Positions 50,703-60,133 are shown, counted from the stretch's first letter. The stretch: DNA of 64,000 bases from CAJXNP01 sp050305935 (GCA_050305935.1 JBNLGG010000005.1:1-64000); one strand, 5' to 3'. The notes: generated from the sequence alone by a model not told the origin. Numbers and translations are program-made.

Positions 50703-51575
50703 ATGAGCAACCCACTTGTGACCGTAATTGTTTTGTGCTACAACCACGCCCGCTTTGTGGAAGAGGCAATCATTTCAGCGCTGAACCAGTCGTACGAAAA
50801 CGTGGAACTGATAGCTGTTGATGATTCGAGTACAGACGAGAGTGCGGAGGTGGTCACAAGACTTTCAAAGAAGTTTGATTTTAAAACGATTTTGAATACC
50901 TCCAATAAAGGCAATTGTGTCTCATTTAATCAGGCGTTGAAGGAATCAAAAGGGGAATTTATCATTGATCTTGCCGCTGATGACTTGTTGCTTCCCTCGC
51001 GAGTTGAAAAGGGGGTCAGGGTGTTGGAAAGTCTGGGCAGCAGCTATGGGGTTCATTTTTGCGATGCCGATCACATTACGGATGAAGGAAATTTTATCGG
51101 GACGCATTATCAGCGAAACCGGGGAGGGAAGCTTATCGAGAGCGTCCCTCAGGACGATGTTTTCAGGGACGTGCTGGAACGATACTTTATTTGCACTCCT
51201 ACGATGATGATCCGAAAGAAAGTACTGGACGAGCTTGGTGGCTATGATGAGCAACTGTCATATGAAGACTTTGATTTTTGGGTACGGTCTGCCCGCATAT
51301 ATAAGTATTCATTTTCTGATGAAGTATTGGTCAAAAAAAGGAGTGTTAAAAATTCACTTTCAAGAAAGCAAAAACTGCCCGGAAATAGACATGTTTACTC
51401 CACAGCTTTGGTTTGCCAAAAAGCATTTGATCTGTGTCAAAACCAGGGGGAATTCCAGGCGCTTAAAAAGCGGATTCAATACGAATTAAAATGGGCGGCC
51501 CTCACCGGTAATTTTAAATCATTGTCAATTTTTTTAAGATTGTTACAAAGGATAAACCGCGAGAAATTAGGCTAA
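50703..51575 (+). CDS. Family 2 glycosyltransferase
   Basis: A 290-residue GT-A enzyme. LVTVIVLCYNHARFVEEAII, ENVELIAVDDSSTDES and the DAD-like LAADDLLLPSRVEKG are its key motifs, with YDEQLSYEDFDFWVRSAR as the acceptor (ED) region. No TM segment is visible, so it is a cytoplasmic or peripheral enzyme acting in cell-surface glycan synthesis. Donor and acceptor are unknown. The convergent LAS-type peptidase gene overlaps its end by 4 bp. Confidence 0.85.
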   Translation: MSNPLVTVIVLCYNHARFVEEAIISALNQSYENVELIAVDDSSTDESAEVVTRLSKKFDFKTILNTSNKGNCVSFNQALKESKGEFIIDLAADDLLLPSRVEKGVRVLESLGSSYGVHFCDADHITDEGNFIGTHYQRNRGGKLIESVPQDDVFRDVLERYFICTPTMMIRKKVLDELGGYDEQLSYEDFDFWVRSARIYKYSFSDEVLVKKRSVKNSLSRKQKLPGNRHVYSTALVCQKAFDLCQNQGEFQALKKRIQYELKWAALTGNFKSLSIFLRLLQRINREKLG

Positions 51576-52417
51576 AGCTGTAGGTGAAAATGATCATCGT
51601 GCCTTACAGCGTGACAGCCGTGAAATCTGATTTTTGTATTGTTGGAAAATCCCAGCCTGGTTTTTAAATGAGGCTCGATGAACACTTTCTTGATTCGCTT
51701 TTCCGAAACGATAATTCTTAAAAGATCTTTTGTCAACTCTTCGTTCAATTGATATTTGCTCTTATCAACAAAGGTTAATTTTCCGGTAAAGTCGTACTGC
51801 CAGCTTCCCTTCGATTTGCAGATTTCACAATAGTCCATTTCGCCCGGTGACGGTTCGATAAAATACCCATATCCAGTGAGAGTCGGCGTTTTACCATCTA
51901 AATTCACACCATTGGTATTTGAATAGTAAAATGCCAGATCGATTTTCCTGCCATCGTTGTGCGATAGATGTGGCAACAATGGAAAGCCGTCAAAAAAGGG
52001 AAAGTTGGCATCAAGGTAGAGAACTTTGGTTTTCGGATGCACCTGGTTCATTTTGACTGAGATATCAACAAGCACATCGTAGAGTTCTTTTTTGACATAA
52101 TGTCTGTTTAACAAATAATTGGTGAGACTTACCGGAATCAAATTAGAATTGGAAGTAATGGGCAGGGCCTTTCTCCCTGCGAAACCGGAAATGTTGGGAA
52201 CCAGGAGAAAGGTGGATATTAGATATAGAACTGCGAATAAAAGAGCGGTTTTAATAATCGCTTTCCTTCTTTTTTTGAACATATGTTTTTGTAAAACAAG
52301 GCTCAGAAGTAAAACAACACCGCCAATCTGGGTTAATACCGTCAGCAGAGCTAATAATGCGACCATCAAGAGAAGTATTAGGAATTGCTGAAAAAGAACT
52401 GCGGATTTGCTACCCAT
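51572..52417 (-). CDS. Membrane-anchored LAS-type (MepA/M15/M74-like) metallopeptidase
   Basis: A 281-residue protein. Two hydrophobic segments (about 9-40 and 54-74) lie at the N-terminus. The catalytic part has SHNDGRKIDLAF with the H-x6-D motif (H153, D160) and VRHDDHFHLQL with the HxH motif (H276, H278), the zinc-binding pattern of LAS peptidases such as MepA. It would be a periplasm-facing cell-wall endo- or carboxypeptidase. Between the motifs are extra residues including the CEICKSKGSW pair (C197-C200), absent from classical members. Family membership is inferred from these motifs only. Confidence 0.65.
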   Translation of the reverse strand: MGSKSAVLFQQFLILLLMVALLALLTVLTQIGGVVLLLSLVLQKHMFKKRRKAIIKTALLFAVLYLISTFLLVPNISGFAGRKALPITSNSNLIPVSLTNYLLNRHYVKKELYDVLVDISVKMNQVHPKTKVLYLDANFPFFDGFPLLPHLSHNDGRKIDLAFYYSNTNGVNLDGKTPTLTGYGYFIEPSPGEMDYCEICKSKGSWQYDFTGKLTFVDKSKYQLNEELTKDLLRIIVSEKRIKKVFIEPHLKTRLGFSNNTKIRFHGCHAVRHDDHFHLQL

Positions 52418-52462
52418 GGATTTACTTAGTAAAATAGCCGGTCAAATTACTTTTAACTACGC

Positions 52463-52933
52463 ATGAGAGCACTTTTTATTTTAATACTGTTTTGTAGCAT
52501 AGCTTTTTCCTCCGTGGCTCAAACCAGGAGTGATACGATCACCATTGTCAAAAAGGGGAAATTTTTAAAAGACGAAGAGTTTCTGAATACCAACCAACTC
52601 ATGGTGTTGATGCGGGGCAACCGGGAAGCCTACGAATTAATGAAAAAAGCCAAAACGAATACCGCATTTGCTACCGCCCTGAGTTTTGTCGGGGGTGTAT
52701 TTATCGGACTCCCCCTGGGCACAGCGATCGGTGGCGGCGAGCCGAACTGGGGGCTGATGGGCGTAGGTGCGGGCCTCATTGTGGTGTCAATTCCTTTGAT
52801 TTCTTCTTATAAGAAAAACTCAACGCGAGCTGTAGAAATTTTTAACCAGGCATTACTCGAAACAAGGGTCAGACGACCGGAAGTTAATCTTCAAACTACC
52901 TCGAACGGCGTGGGCGTGGTGCTGCGATTTTAG
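52463..52933 (+). CDS. Hypothetical secreted protein with hydrophobic glycine-rich core
   Basis: A 156-residue protein with a signal peptide (residues 1-19, SSVAQ). KGKFLKDEEFLNTNQLMVLM is followed by two hydrophobic stretches, ALSFVGGVFIGLPLGTAIGG and LMGVGAGLIVVSIPLISSYK, that look like a TM hairpin. The C-terminus QTTSNGVGVVLRF has an aromatic end. Similar uncharacterised proteins are common in Bacteroidota. It converges on rsgA with a 4-bp overlap. Confidence 0.6.
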   Translation: MRALFILILFCSIAFSSVAQTRSDTITIVKKGKFLKDEEFLNTNQLMVLMRGNREAYELMKKAKTNTAFATALSFVGGVFIGLPLGTAIGGGEPNWGLMGVGAGLIVVSIPLISSYKKNSTRAVEIFNQALLETRVRRPEVNLQTTSNGVGVVLRF

Positions 52934-53853
52934 TGGTAGGAGTCTTCGTCTTCCATGATGCTCATGTAGCTCCTAAACCTGCTCGGCGCTATTTCACCGT
53001 TCTCCACTGCTTTTAATACTGCACAGCCAGGCTCATGTAGATGTGTGCAATTGTAAAATTTGCATTCGCCAAACATCGCCCGCATTTCGGGAAAGAAATG
53101 AGAGATTTCACCTTCTTCCAGGTCGATCAGGCCAAGTTCTTTAATGCCGGGTGTATCAACGACAAAGGTGTCCTTTTCAATCTCAAACATCTCGGCAAAG
53201 GTCGTGGTGTGGGTACCTTTATTGGCAAAAGTGCTTACTTCACCAATGTCCTGGCTAACAATTTCCGGAGCTATTTTATTTAACAAAGTTGATTTTCCTA
53301 CTCCGGAATGCCCGGAAATGAGCGATATTTTACCTCTCAATTGATTCCTTAATTCGTCAAGTCCAATTCCTTTTTCTGCGCTGGTCACCAAAAATTTAAC
53401 CCCGATTTTTGTATAAACCTCCCTTAATTCCTCAATAAACTCATCCATTTTTTGGTTGTGGATGTCACATTTATTGAAAACGAGGACTTGTGGAATTCGA
53501 AATGATTCGGCAGCTACCAGAAAGCGATCAATGAAACCCAAGGAAGTCCTGGGAAAAGTGACGGTTGCAATCAGTACCGCCTGGTCAATGTTTGCCGCCA
53601 GGATGTGACCTTCCGATGATTTTTTGATGGATCTTCGAATCAGGTAATTTTCACGGGGCATGATCTCCGCGATGAGTCCCTGGGTGTCATTTTCCTCGTC
53701 AATTTTCACGCGATCACCCACGGCCACAGGGTTGGTTACCCTGATTCCTTTCAGCCGGATTTTTCCCCGCAGCCTGCATTCCAACATCTTTCCTTCTGAG
53801 GTTTTTACCGAATACCATGAGCCCGTTGATTTTAGTACCAGTCCTTCCGTCAT
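52930..53853 (-). CDS. rsgA: Ribosome small subunit-dependent GTPase A
   Basis: A 307-residue circularly permuted GTPase. After an N-terminal OB domain the G motifs occur in the order G4 (VFNKCD), G5-like VTSAEKG, G1 (SGHSGVGKSTLLN), and G3 (DTPGIKELG). The C-terminal zinc finger is present as CKFYNCTHLHEPGCAV. RsgA assists late assembly of the 30S subunit. The start codon overlaps the stop codon of waaA by 4 bp (ATGA). Confidence 0.96.
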   Translation of the reverse strand: MTEGLVLKSTGSWYSVKTSEGKMLECRLRGKIRLKGIRVTNPVAVGDRVKIDEENDTQGLIAEIMPRENYLIRRSIKKSSEGHILAANIDQAVLIATVTFPRTSLGFIDRFLVAAESFRIPQVLVFNKCDIHNQKMDEFIEELREVYTKIGVKFLVTSAEKGIGLDELRNQLRGKISLISGHSGVGKSTLLNKIAPEIVSQDIGEVSTFANKGTHTTTFAEMFEIEKDTFVVDTPGIKELGLIDLEEGEISHFFPEMRAMFGECKFYNCTHLHEPGCAVLKAVENGEIAPSRFRSYMSIMEDEDSYH

Positions 53854-55106
53854 GTGAGTTGGATCAGTTTATGGGTGTGTTCAAATATCTTGTCGGTTGC
53901 GCCTGTGTTTTCCAACACATATTTTTTTGCAGCTTCCGATGCCCTGGCGTAGGCGGATGGGTCCTTGAACAGAGCAGTAAATTGTTTGTCCAATGCTTTC
54001 CAGTCTTTTAAATCAAATCCTGCTTTAACTTTCAGTAGTTCTACTGTCTCCTGGTATTTTTCGTTGCTTTCCGATTTTCCGAAAAAGAGTGGCAAGCCAA
54101 AAGTTGCCGCCTCCAGCGTGTTGTGGATGCCATGGTCAAATGCGCCACCGATGTAAGCATATTCGCCGTAGCGGTATAGTGATGAAAGCATGCCAATGTT
54201 GTCGATCAGCAGAACATTGGCATCGGCCAGCTTTTGTCCCTCGGCCTTTGAGTAGCGAATTACTTTTCCTTTTACGCATTCTTCTATTTGAAGGAAGTTT
54301 TTTTCTTCCAGCTCATGCGGGGCAATGATAAACTTGACCTCCTCAATCCATTGATTGATAAAAGGAGCAATCTTTTCAATGTCGTTTGGCCAACTACTAC
54401 CGACTACCATCACCGTACCGGAGCCTTTAAATTTCTCTGCAATTTCAATGTGCTTAGCTGCCTGGCAAATTTGGTAAACCCGGTCAAAGCGGGTATCGCC
54501 TACCACCATGGCATTATTTAGTTCAATGTCTTTGAGCAGTTCTTTTGATAATTTATTCTGAACGAAAAAGTAAGTGAACTTCCGTAAAATATCCCGATAA
54601 AATTCGCCCTGTGGTTTGAAAAATAGTTGATTAGGCCTGAAAATAGATGAGATAGAAAAGGTCGGTATATTCCGTAAATGCAATTCATCCAGGTAAAAAT
54701 GCCAATACTCATACTTGATAAAAAAAGCGGCAGAAGGATTGACCAGGTCGATAAACTTTTTGGCATTTTTCCTTCGGTCAAAGGGGAGATAAAATACAGC
54801 TTCCGCCAGATCATAGTTTTTCCTCACTTCATAACCGGAGGGACTAAAAAAAGTCAGGATGATATTTACATGCGGGTAGACTTCTTTATATTTTTCGATG
54901 ACCGGCCTTCCCTGCTCAAACTCCCCCAATGAGGAGCAATGAAACCACAATATGGGATCCGAAATTACTTCCATTCGATGGCTAATGATTTTCCATTGGT
55001 TTCTCCTTCCCCGCCACATTTTGGCAGCTTTTTCATTAAAAAATTTTGCAATGAAAACGGCAACCACGTACAAAAAAGTTACCAACCGATAAAAAAGTTC
55101 TCCCAT
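53850..55106 (-). CDS. waaA: 3-deoxy-D-manno-octulosonic acid transferase
   Basis: A 418-residue GT30 enzyme. It starts with a TM anchor (about 5-25). The first Rossmann domain has LWFHCSSLGEFEQGRPVIEK and ILTFFSPSGYEVRKNYDLAE, the second MVVGSSWPNDIEKIAPFI and YAYIGGAFDHGIHNTLEAAT (nucleotide-binding GG and Glu). It transfers Kdo from CMP-Kdo to lipid A precursors in the inner membrane, indicating a Gram-negative lipopolysaccharide envelope. It overlaps rsgA. Confidence 0.94.
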   Translation of the reverse strand: MGELFYRLVTFLYVVAVFIAKFFNEKAAKMWRGRRNQWKIISHRMEVISDPILWFHCSSLGEFEQGRPVIEKYKEVYPHVNIILTFFSPSGYEVRKNYDLAEAVFYLPFDRRKNAKKFIDLVNPSAAFFIKYEYWHFYLDELHLRNIPTFSISSIFRPNQLFFKPQGEFYRDILRKFTYFFVQNKLSKELLKDIELNNAMVVGDTRFDRVYQICQAAKHIEIAEKFKGSGTVMVVGSSWPNDIEKIAPFINQWIEEVKFIIAPHELEEKNFLQIEECVKGKVIRYSKAEGQKLADANVLLIDNIGMLSSLYRYGEYAYIGGAFDHGIHNTLEAATFGLPLFFGKSESNEKYQETVELLKVKAGFDLKDWKALDKQFTALFKDPSAYARASEAAKKYVLENTGATDKIFEHTHKLIQLT

Positions 55107-55396
55107 GTCGGTGATTTAGAAATTAATGGGTAAAAGACGGTATATTTTAAACTATTTGGAAGGAAAAGTTCTATAAAAAGAAAATTGTGAATCCCGGAAC
55201 CTTGGCTGGGGTCATTTCCTGAAAATAAGGGAAAAGGTTTCTTTTAATAATGAATTTATAGTGTAAAAAAAGTGGCTGAATAAATCAATTTCTTACCCCA
55301 GCTATTGGCAATGTTCATGGAGATAACCTTGTTCCAGTTTCATGATAGGTACTGATTCCATAAATTGCAATGATTTAAACATTTTACATTTTTACC

Positions 55397-56434
55397 ATGA
55401 CGACATTTAATAAGCTTTTTTTAATAGGAATTGGATTGGGATTTTTCCTTTCGGCCCATGCGCAGGAGGCTTCGATAGAAGACATATTGAAAACCGGCCG
55501 GGCTGATGCCGCTACATTGGCCGAACACTATTTTCAGCCAATGTTTGACGGTTTTGGATATGCTTTTTCAAATGGATGGTATAATACGGCAAAGCCTCAT
55601 AAGTCGCTAGGCTTTGATCTTACCGTTACAATGAATGTGGCTCGTGTTCCAAAAAGCGCAAAGTTTTTTACCATTGATGAAAGTGAATATAACAGCATCA
55701 CTTTGGCAGATCCTTCCAATAACCAAAGCCCGACCGTTTTTGGCCCGGACCAACCTGGCCCAATGATGAATTATTCATTCACAGAGCCCGAAAGTGGCTA
55801 TACATTTACCGGAAGTTTTGATGGATGGCGGGGAGTAGACCTTAAGCAGTCTATTGGTTTTGATATCGTACCTGCGCCCACCATCCAGGCGGGAGTTGGC
55901 ATTATAAAGAGCACAGAAATTATTTTGAGATACACTCCCAATATTAAAACAAAAGTTGAGAACGGGAACAATAAAGTAGGAGTCTTCGGGGTGGGTCTTA
56001 AGCATGAAATTGGACAGTGGATCCCCGGGCTAAAAAGGGTGCCGATTGATATTTCATTGCTTGCCGCTTACAGTGGGTTAAATGACACTTATACATTTGA
56101 CGCTCAAAACGCTGCCAAGAAAGCAATTTTTGATGTAGACAATTGGACCGTTCAGTTATTAGTGTCTAAAAAGGTCTCTGTTTTAACCTTTTATGGAGGA
56201 TTTGGCTATACTTCAATTAAATCAAAATTCAACCTAAAAGGTACTTATGAATTAACGTATAATAATTTACCCCCACTCAAGTGGGACGACCCCATCAGTC
56301 TCAACTATAAAAGAGGTAATTATAAAGGTACGCTGGGGATGAGACTCAAATTTGGTGTATTCACCCTGCATGGCGATTACACCTTCCAGGAGTACAATAT
56401 TATTTCTACAGGAATCGGAGTAGCCTTCAGATAA
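55397..56434 (+). CDS. DUF6588-type outer membrane protein
   Basis: A 345-residue protein with a signal peptide (about residues 1-22, LSAHAQ). The mature N-terminus DILKTGRADAATLAEHYFQP followed by MFDGFGYAFSNGWYNTAKPH and LGFDLTVTMNVARVP matches the DUF6588 pattern; the remaining sequence is alternating hydrophobic, as in beta-barrels, with aromatic girdles. The C-terminus GVAFR has an aromatic residue before Arg. Function unknown; members are common in Bacteroidota. A strong terminator follows. Confidence 0.72.
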   Translation: MTTFNKLFLIGIGLGFFLSAHAQEASIEDILKTGRADAATLAEHYFQPMFDGFGYAFSNGWYNTAKPHKSLGFDLTVTMNVARVPKSAKFFTIDESEYNSITLADPSNNQSPTVFGPDQPGPMMNYSFTEPESGYTFTGSFDGWRGVDLKQSIGFDIVPAPTIQAGVGIIKSTEIILRYTPNIKTKVENGNNKVGVFGVGLKHEIGQWIPGLKRVPIDISLLAAYSGLNDTYTFDAQNAAKKAIFDVDNWTVQLLVSKKVSVLTFYGGFGYTSIKSKFNLKGTYELTYNNLPPLKWDDPISLNYKRGNYKGTLGMRLKFGVFTLHGDYTFQEYNIISTGIGVAFR

Positions 56435-56454
56435 AAATTTCGTTTTCCCATCAT

Positions 56455-56498
56455 TGCCGAAGTCATTTCATAACTGGAAGGGTTTCGGCATTTTTTTT
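56455..56498 (+). terminator. Rho-independent terminator after DUF6588 gene
   Basis: Arms TGCCGAA (56455-56461) and TTCGGCA (56484-56490) form a stem of 7 bp with a 22-nt loop and are followed by eight T (56491-56498). It lies 21 bp after the stop codon. Confidence 0.75.
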
Positions 56499-56514
56499 AA
56501 CTATTTTTTATTGG

Positions 56515-56559
56515 TTTCAATCTTCAATCATTTGACCAGGTTTTTTGGTAAGATTGAAA
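56515..56559. other. Inverted repeat in metB leader region
   Basis: TTTCAATCTT (56515-56524) and AAGATTGAAA (56550-56559) are perfect 10-bp arms with a 25-nt loop. They lie in the 213-bp region between the terminator and metB. It could be an operator or an RNA hairpin; I do not recognise a SAM riboswitch. Confidence 0.4.
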
Positions 56560-56647
56560 TGAAGTAATTCAAAATATGATTTACAATTAGATGGATATTA
56601 GTTTATTTCGTTCGAAAGATAGCAAACCCTATAAAATAAATTAAGCT

Positions 56648-57787
56648 ATGAAATTCGGAACGAAATGCATCCATGCCGGTATTGAGCCTGATCCTTCCAC
56701 AGGCGCTATAATGACCCCCATTTTCCAGACATCCACCTATGTGCAGAGTTCACCGGGTGTGCATAAAGGATATGAATATGCCCGCACCCAGAACCCTACC
56801 AGAAGTGTCCTGGAGGCAAATATCGCCCATCTTGAAAATGGAAAATTCGGCTTGGCTTTTGCTTCCGGTTTGGCAGCGATTGATGCCATCATTAAATTAC
56901 TTTCTCCGGGGGATGAAGTGATCAGTGCGAACGATTTGTACGGTGGAACCTACCGGATATTCACCAAAGTATTTGAAAAGTATGGCATTAAATTTCACTT
57001 TACGGATTTCAGTAATCCTAATAACATAGAGTCCCTCGTAAATGACAACACCAGGCTCATTTGGCTGGAAACACCCACTAACCCCATGATGAACATCATT
57101 GATATCAAAATGGTGTCTGGCATTGCCAAAAAGAAGGGCTTGCTGCTGGCTGTGGATAATACTTTTGCCACACCCTATCTTCAGACACCACTTGACCTTG
57201 GCGCCGATATCGTCATGCATTCCGTGACAAAATACCTGGCGGGACATTCTGATGTAGTGATGGGAGCTATAGTGGTAAATGATGAAAAGCTAAAGCAAGA
57301 CCTGGCCTTTTTGCAAAATTCCTGCGGAGCGGTGCCCGGACCACAGGATTGTTTCCTTGTCTTGAGGGGAATAAAGACACTTCATTTGCGCATGGACAGG
57401 CATTGCAAAAACGGAGAAAAGGTGGCTCATTTTTTAAAAAATCATCCCTCTATTGATAAGGTAAATTGGCCTGGTTTTACAGACCACCCTAATCATGAAG
57501 TGGCTAAAACCCAGATGAGGAACTACGGCGGAATGATTTCCTTCACCTTGAAAAATGATGATGTGAAGGAAGCTGTTAAAGTGTTGGAAAAATTAAAATT
57601 ATTCAGCCTGGCGGAATCACTGGGCGGCGTGGAATCGCTGGCAGGCCACCCTGCCTCCATGACGCACGCCTCTATTCCTAAAAGCGAAAGGGAAAAAGTA
57701 GGATTAAAAGATTCCCTGATCAGATTAAGCGTGGGGATCGAAGATTACGAAGACCTTATGGAAGACCTCAGGCAGGCTTTGGCCTAA
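56648..57787 (+). CDS. metB: Cystathionine gamma-synthase/lyase family PLP enzyme
   Basis: A 379-residue trans-sulfuration enzyme. FGTKCIHAGIEPDPSTGAIM opens it; YARTQNPTRSVLEANIAHLE, DDLYGGTYR-like NDLYGGTYRIF and VMHSVTKYLAGHSDVVMGAI with the PLP-binding Lys (SVTKYL) follow; SLAESLGGVESLAGHPASMT is the C-terminal substrate-binding block. The gamma-synthase joins O-succinyl- or O-acetyl-homoserine with cysteine; a gamma-lyase role is equally possible from sequence. metB is the customary annotation for Bacteroidota. A long leader precedes it. Confidence 0.85.
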   Translation: MKFGTKCIHAGIEPDPSTGAIMTPIFQTSTYVQSSPGVHKGYEYARTQNPTRSVLEANIAHLENGKFGLAFASGLAAIDAIIKLLSPGDEVISANDLYGGTYRIFTKVFEKYGIKFHFTDFSNPNNIESLVNDNTRLIWLETPTNPMMNIIDIKMVSGIAKKKGLLLAVDNTFATPYLQTPLDLGADIVMHSVTKYLAGHSDVVMGAIVVNDEKLKQDLAFLQNSCGAVPGPQDCFLVLRGIKTLHLRMDRHCKNGEKVAHFLKNHPSIDKVNWPGFTDHPNHEVAKTQMRNYGGMISFTLKNDDVKEAVKVLEKLKLFSLAESLGGVESLAGHPASMTHASIPKSEREKVGLKDSLIRLSVGIEDYEDLMEDLRQALA

Positions 57788-57842
57788 TCTGGATTATCTC
57801 CTGATTAAATTTGTAACTGCTTCTCCCGTAAAGATTAGTAGA

Positions 57843-58040
57843 TTAATCTAGCTCGTAAAGATCGAAGTCATTTCCAACGCCATATTTTAGCAAGTCGCTG
57901 AGAAGGTAAACCTCCATGGTGAGGAGGTCCTTCAGTTTAAAATCGCTTTCTCCGGTAGACTCCATTACCAGGAAAGATGAAGTCTCGCCATAATTTCGCA
58001 GGAAATAAGTTTTGCCTATTCGAAGGTTGTCAATGGACAT
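57843..58040 (-). CDS. Small hypothetical protein
   Basis: A 65-residue protein started at the ATG at 58040 (MSIDNLRIGKTYFLRNYGET); a TTG four codons upstream is in frame but less plausible. It is small, beta-rich and Tyr/Leu-rich with no signal peptide. FLVMESTGESDFKLKDLLTM resembles short conserved Bacteroidota proteins of unknown function. It ends 55 bp from metB and is divergent from the sulfur operon. Confidence 0.6.
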   Translation of the reverse strand: MSIDNLRIGKTYFLRNYGETSSFLVMESTGESDFKLKDLLTMEVYLLSDLLKYGVGNDFDLYELD

Positions 58041-58244
58041 AATACGCCGCAATTAGTTTTATGCAATGATATTAAACTAATTTCTTTTCGGAAGGTTTCT
58101 GTATGATTTTGAAAGAAAATGCATACAAAATTTCCGGATCATGGAAGTTAGATACAAAAAAGTTAATGTTGATTTTGCAGCAAAAAAAAGGCTTCTGATT
58201 GATTTAGGAGAGCATTATAAAAGAATTCGAAAATTTTTCTCATC

Positions 58245-58268
58245 ATATATGAACATATAGTCATATAT
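58245..58268. promoter_or_regulatory. ArsR-type operator-like inverted repeat before sulfur operon
   Basis: Perfect 8-bp arms ATATATGA (58245-58252) and TCATATAT (58261-58268) are separated by ACATATAG, itself AT-rich and near-symmetric. It lies 84-107 bp upstream of the ArsR gene. ArsR/SmtB repressors bind such AT-rich inverted repeats of about 20-26 bp, so autoregulation of the operon is the likely role. Confidence 0.55.
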
Positions 58269-58351
58269 TTACGTATCTGTTCATTGTTATCAAATGTGTT
58301 GACATTCAAACCAGATGCTTTAACACAAACTTTTCATCAAAACGAATTATT

Positions 58352-58684
58352 ATGAAAGTAGAAGGGGTACAAAATAAAGAGATCAATATGGTAGAGATGG
58401 TCGATACGGAAAAGCTTGAAAAGGTAGCTTTCATATTGAAGACGATTGCTCATCCGCTCCGTATCAGTATCATCAGTTTATTGGTAGAAAATGAAAAAGT
58501 ATGTGTCAATGATATCTGCACCATACTAGAATCGGAGCAGTCGCTCACTTCACATCACCTATCACATATGAAGCTCTCCGGGATACTGGGAAGTGAAAGG
58601 CAGGGGAAAAACATTTATTACTTTTTAAGATTGAAGGAAGTAGTAACGGTGATCAATTGCATGAACAAGTGTGATCTACTTTAA
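58352..58684 (+). CDS. ArsR-family regulator, probable persulfide/sulfide sensor
   Basis: A 110-residue winged helix of the ArsR/SmtB family. HPLRISIISLLVENEKVCVN is the first helical part, SLTSHHLSHMKLSGILGSER the recognition helix, and KNIYYFLRLKEVVTVINCMN the dimerisation helix. Cys occur at 51, 56, 103 and 107. Position next to a persulfide dioxygenase gene, and a pair of separated Cys in helix 3 and the C-terminal helix, recall SqrR/BigR-type sulfide sensors. The exact Cys pairing has not been tested. It is separated from the next start by 21 bp. Confidence 0.82.
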   Translation: MKVEGVQNKEINMVEMVDTEKLEKVAFILKTIAHPLRISIISLLVENEKVCVNDICTILESEQSLTSHHLSHMKLSGILGSERQGKNIYYFLRLKEVVTVINCMNKCDLL

Positions 58685-58705
58685 TTGGAAAATAACGATA
58701 GCAAA

Positions 58706-60133
58706 ATGAAAATAGAACAGATTTACACGGGTTGTCTCGCGGAAGCTGCGTACTTCATCGAATCGGATGGAGAAGCAGCGGTGATCGACCCACTTCGGGA
58801 AACGGAGCCTTATCTCGAATTGGCTCAGGAAAGAGGAGTAAACATCAAATATGTTTTTGAAACGCATTTTCATGCGGATTTTGTGTCGGGCCATATTGAC
58901 CTGGCTGCAAAAACAGGAGCTAAGTTAGTATTTGGACCTGAGGCGAAGCCTAATTATGCCAGCTATGTTGCCGAGGATGGCGAGGAATTTACAATCGGTA
59001 AAGTCACGATCAAAGTACTTCATACACCGGGCCATACCATGGAATCGACCACCTACCTGGTAAAAGATGAAAAGGGAAAAGACCATGCGGTATTTACGGG
59101 AGATACACTTTTTATTGGCGATGTAGGAAGACCCGACCTAGCTGTAAAAAGCGATTTAACACAGGATCAGCTTGCAGGTATTCTTTACGATTCATTGCAC
59201 AGTAAAATTCTGACGTTGGCAGATGATGTGGTGGTATACCCGGCGCACGGGGCAGGCTCTCAGTGCGGAAAAAACATGAGCAAAGAGACTGTATCAACGA
59301 TCGGTCAACAGAGAAAAACCAATTATGCGCTTCAGCCCATGACCAGGGAGCAGTTTATTGAAGTGGTAACTGATGGATTGGCAGCTCCACCGGCTTATTT
59401 TTCTGAAAATGCTCGCATAAATCGTGAGGGCTATAACAGCATTGATGAGGTGATGAAGCGGAATTTGAACGCTTTGTCAGTTGACAAGTTTGAAAAGGAA
59501 GTTAAAGAAGGTGCCTGGATTCTCGATACCAGGGAAGCCGAAGATTTTGAAAAAGAATTTGTCAAAGGATCTTTGAATATAGGTCTACGTGGACAATATG
59601 CTGTTTGGGTAGGTTCATTGATTCCATTTAATAAGAAACTGGTATTGGTTACAAAGACAGGAGATGAGGAAGAATCAATACTTAGGTTAGCTAGGGTGGG
59701 TTATGAAAATGTGGCTGGATTCCTTGACGGGGGTGTGGAAACATGGAAAAATGCAGGAAGGAAAATTGACACAGTGAAGTCAATTAATGCAGCAGATATT
59801 TCTGGTTTTGTGAAGAAGGGTTACCAATTATTGGACGTGAGAAGGAATAGTGAGGTAGATGCAGAACACATAGAAGGCGCCAGGAATATCTCGCTCATTG
59901 ACTTGCAGGATCAGGTAGGCTGGTTGAAAAAAGACGAGAAACTGGTGGTGCATTGTGCGGGAGGTTACCGGTCAATGATTGCTGCTTCGATCTTGAAAAT
60001 CCATGGGGTCAATGACATTTTGAATGTACTTGGTGGGTTTAGTGCCATCAAGAAAGATGGTGGATTTAATCTCGTGACTGGTAAATGCGCGACCACGAGG
60101 TTTAATGAAAAGCTTGAGCAAATATTGAGATAA
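58706..60133 (+). CDS. Persulfide dioxygenase-rhodanese fusion (MBL fold)
   Basis: The ATG at 58706 gives 475 residues; an upstream TTG at 58685 is in frame. Residues 1-230 form the metallo-beta-lactamase fold of ETHE1-like persulfide dioxygenase: THFHADFVSGHID (H54, H56, D58, H63) and GHTMESTTYLVKD, with FTGDTLFIGDVGRPDL. Two rhodanese domains follow. The first (about 260-350) lacks the Cys (VTKTGDEE), so it is probably structural; the second has the active-site VVHCAGGYRSM. It oxidises glutathione- or protein-bound persulfide to sulfite in sulfide detoxification. A hairpin and T-run follow (60170-60216). Confidence 0.92.
   Translation: MKIEQIYTGCLAEAAYFIESDGEAAVIDPLRETEPYLELAQERGVNIKYVFETHFHADFVSGHIDLAAKTGAKLVFGPEAKPNYASYVAEDGEEFTIGKVTIKVLHTPGHTMESTTYLVKDEKGKDHAVFTGDTLFIGDVGRPDLAVKSDLTQDQLAGILYDSLHSKILTLADDVVVYPAHGAGSQCGKNMSKETVSTIGQQRKTNYALQPMTREQFIEVVTDGLAAPPAYFSENARINREGYNSIDEVMKRNLNALSVDKFEKEVKEGAWILDTREAEDFEKEFVKGSLNIGLRGQYAVWVGSLIPFNKKLVLVTKTGDEEESILRLARVGYENVAGFLDGGVETWKNAGRKIDTVKSINAADISGFVKKGYQLLDVRRNSEVDAEHIEGARNISLIDLQDQVGWLKKDEKLVVHCAGGYRSMIAASILKIHGVNDILNVLGGFSAIKKDGGFNLVTGKCATTRFNEKLEQILR

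Noticed and set aside
56499..56647. Possible SAM riboswitch in the metB leader
   Set aside because: The leader has an inverted repeat but none of the conserved SAM-I or SAM-II core sequences could be found by eye.
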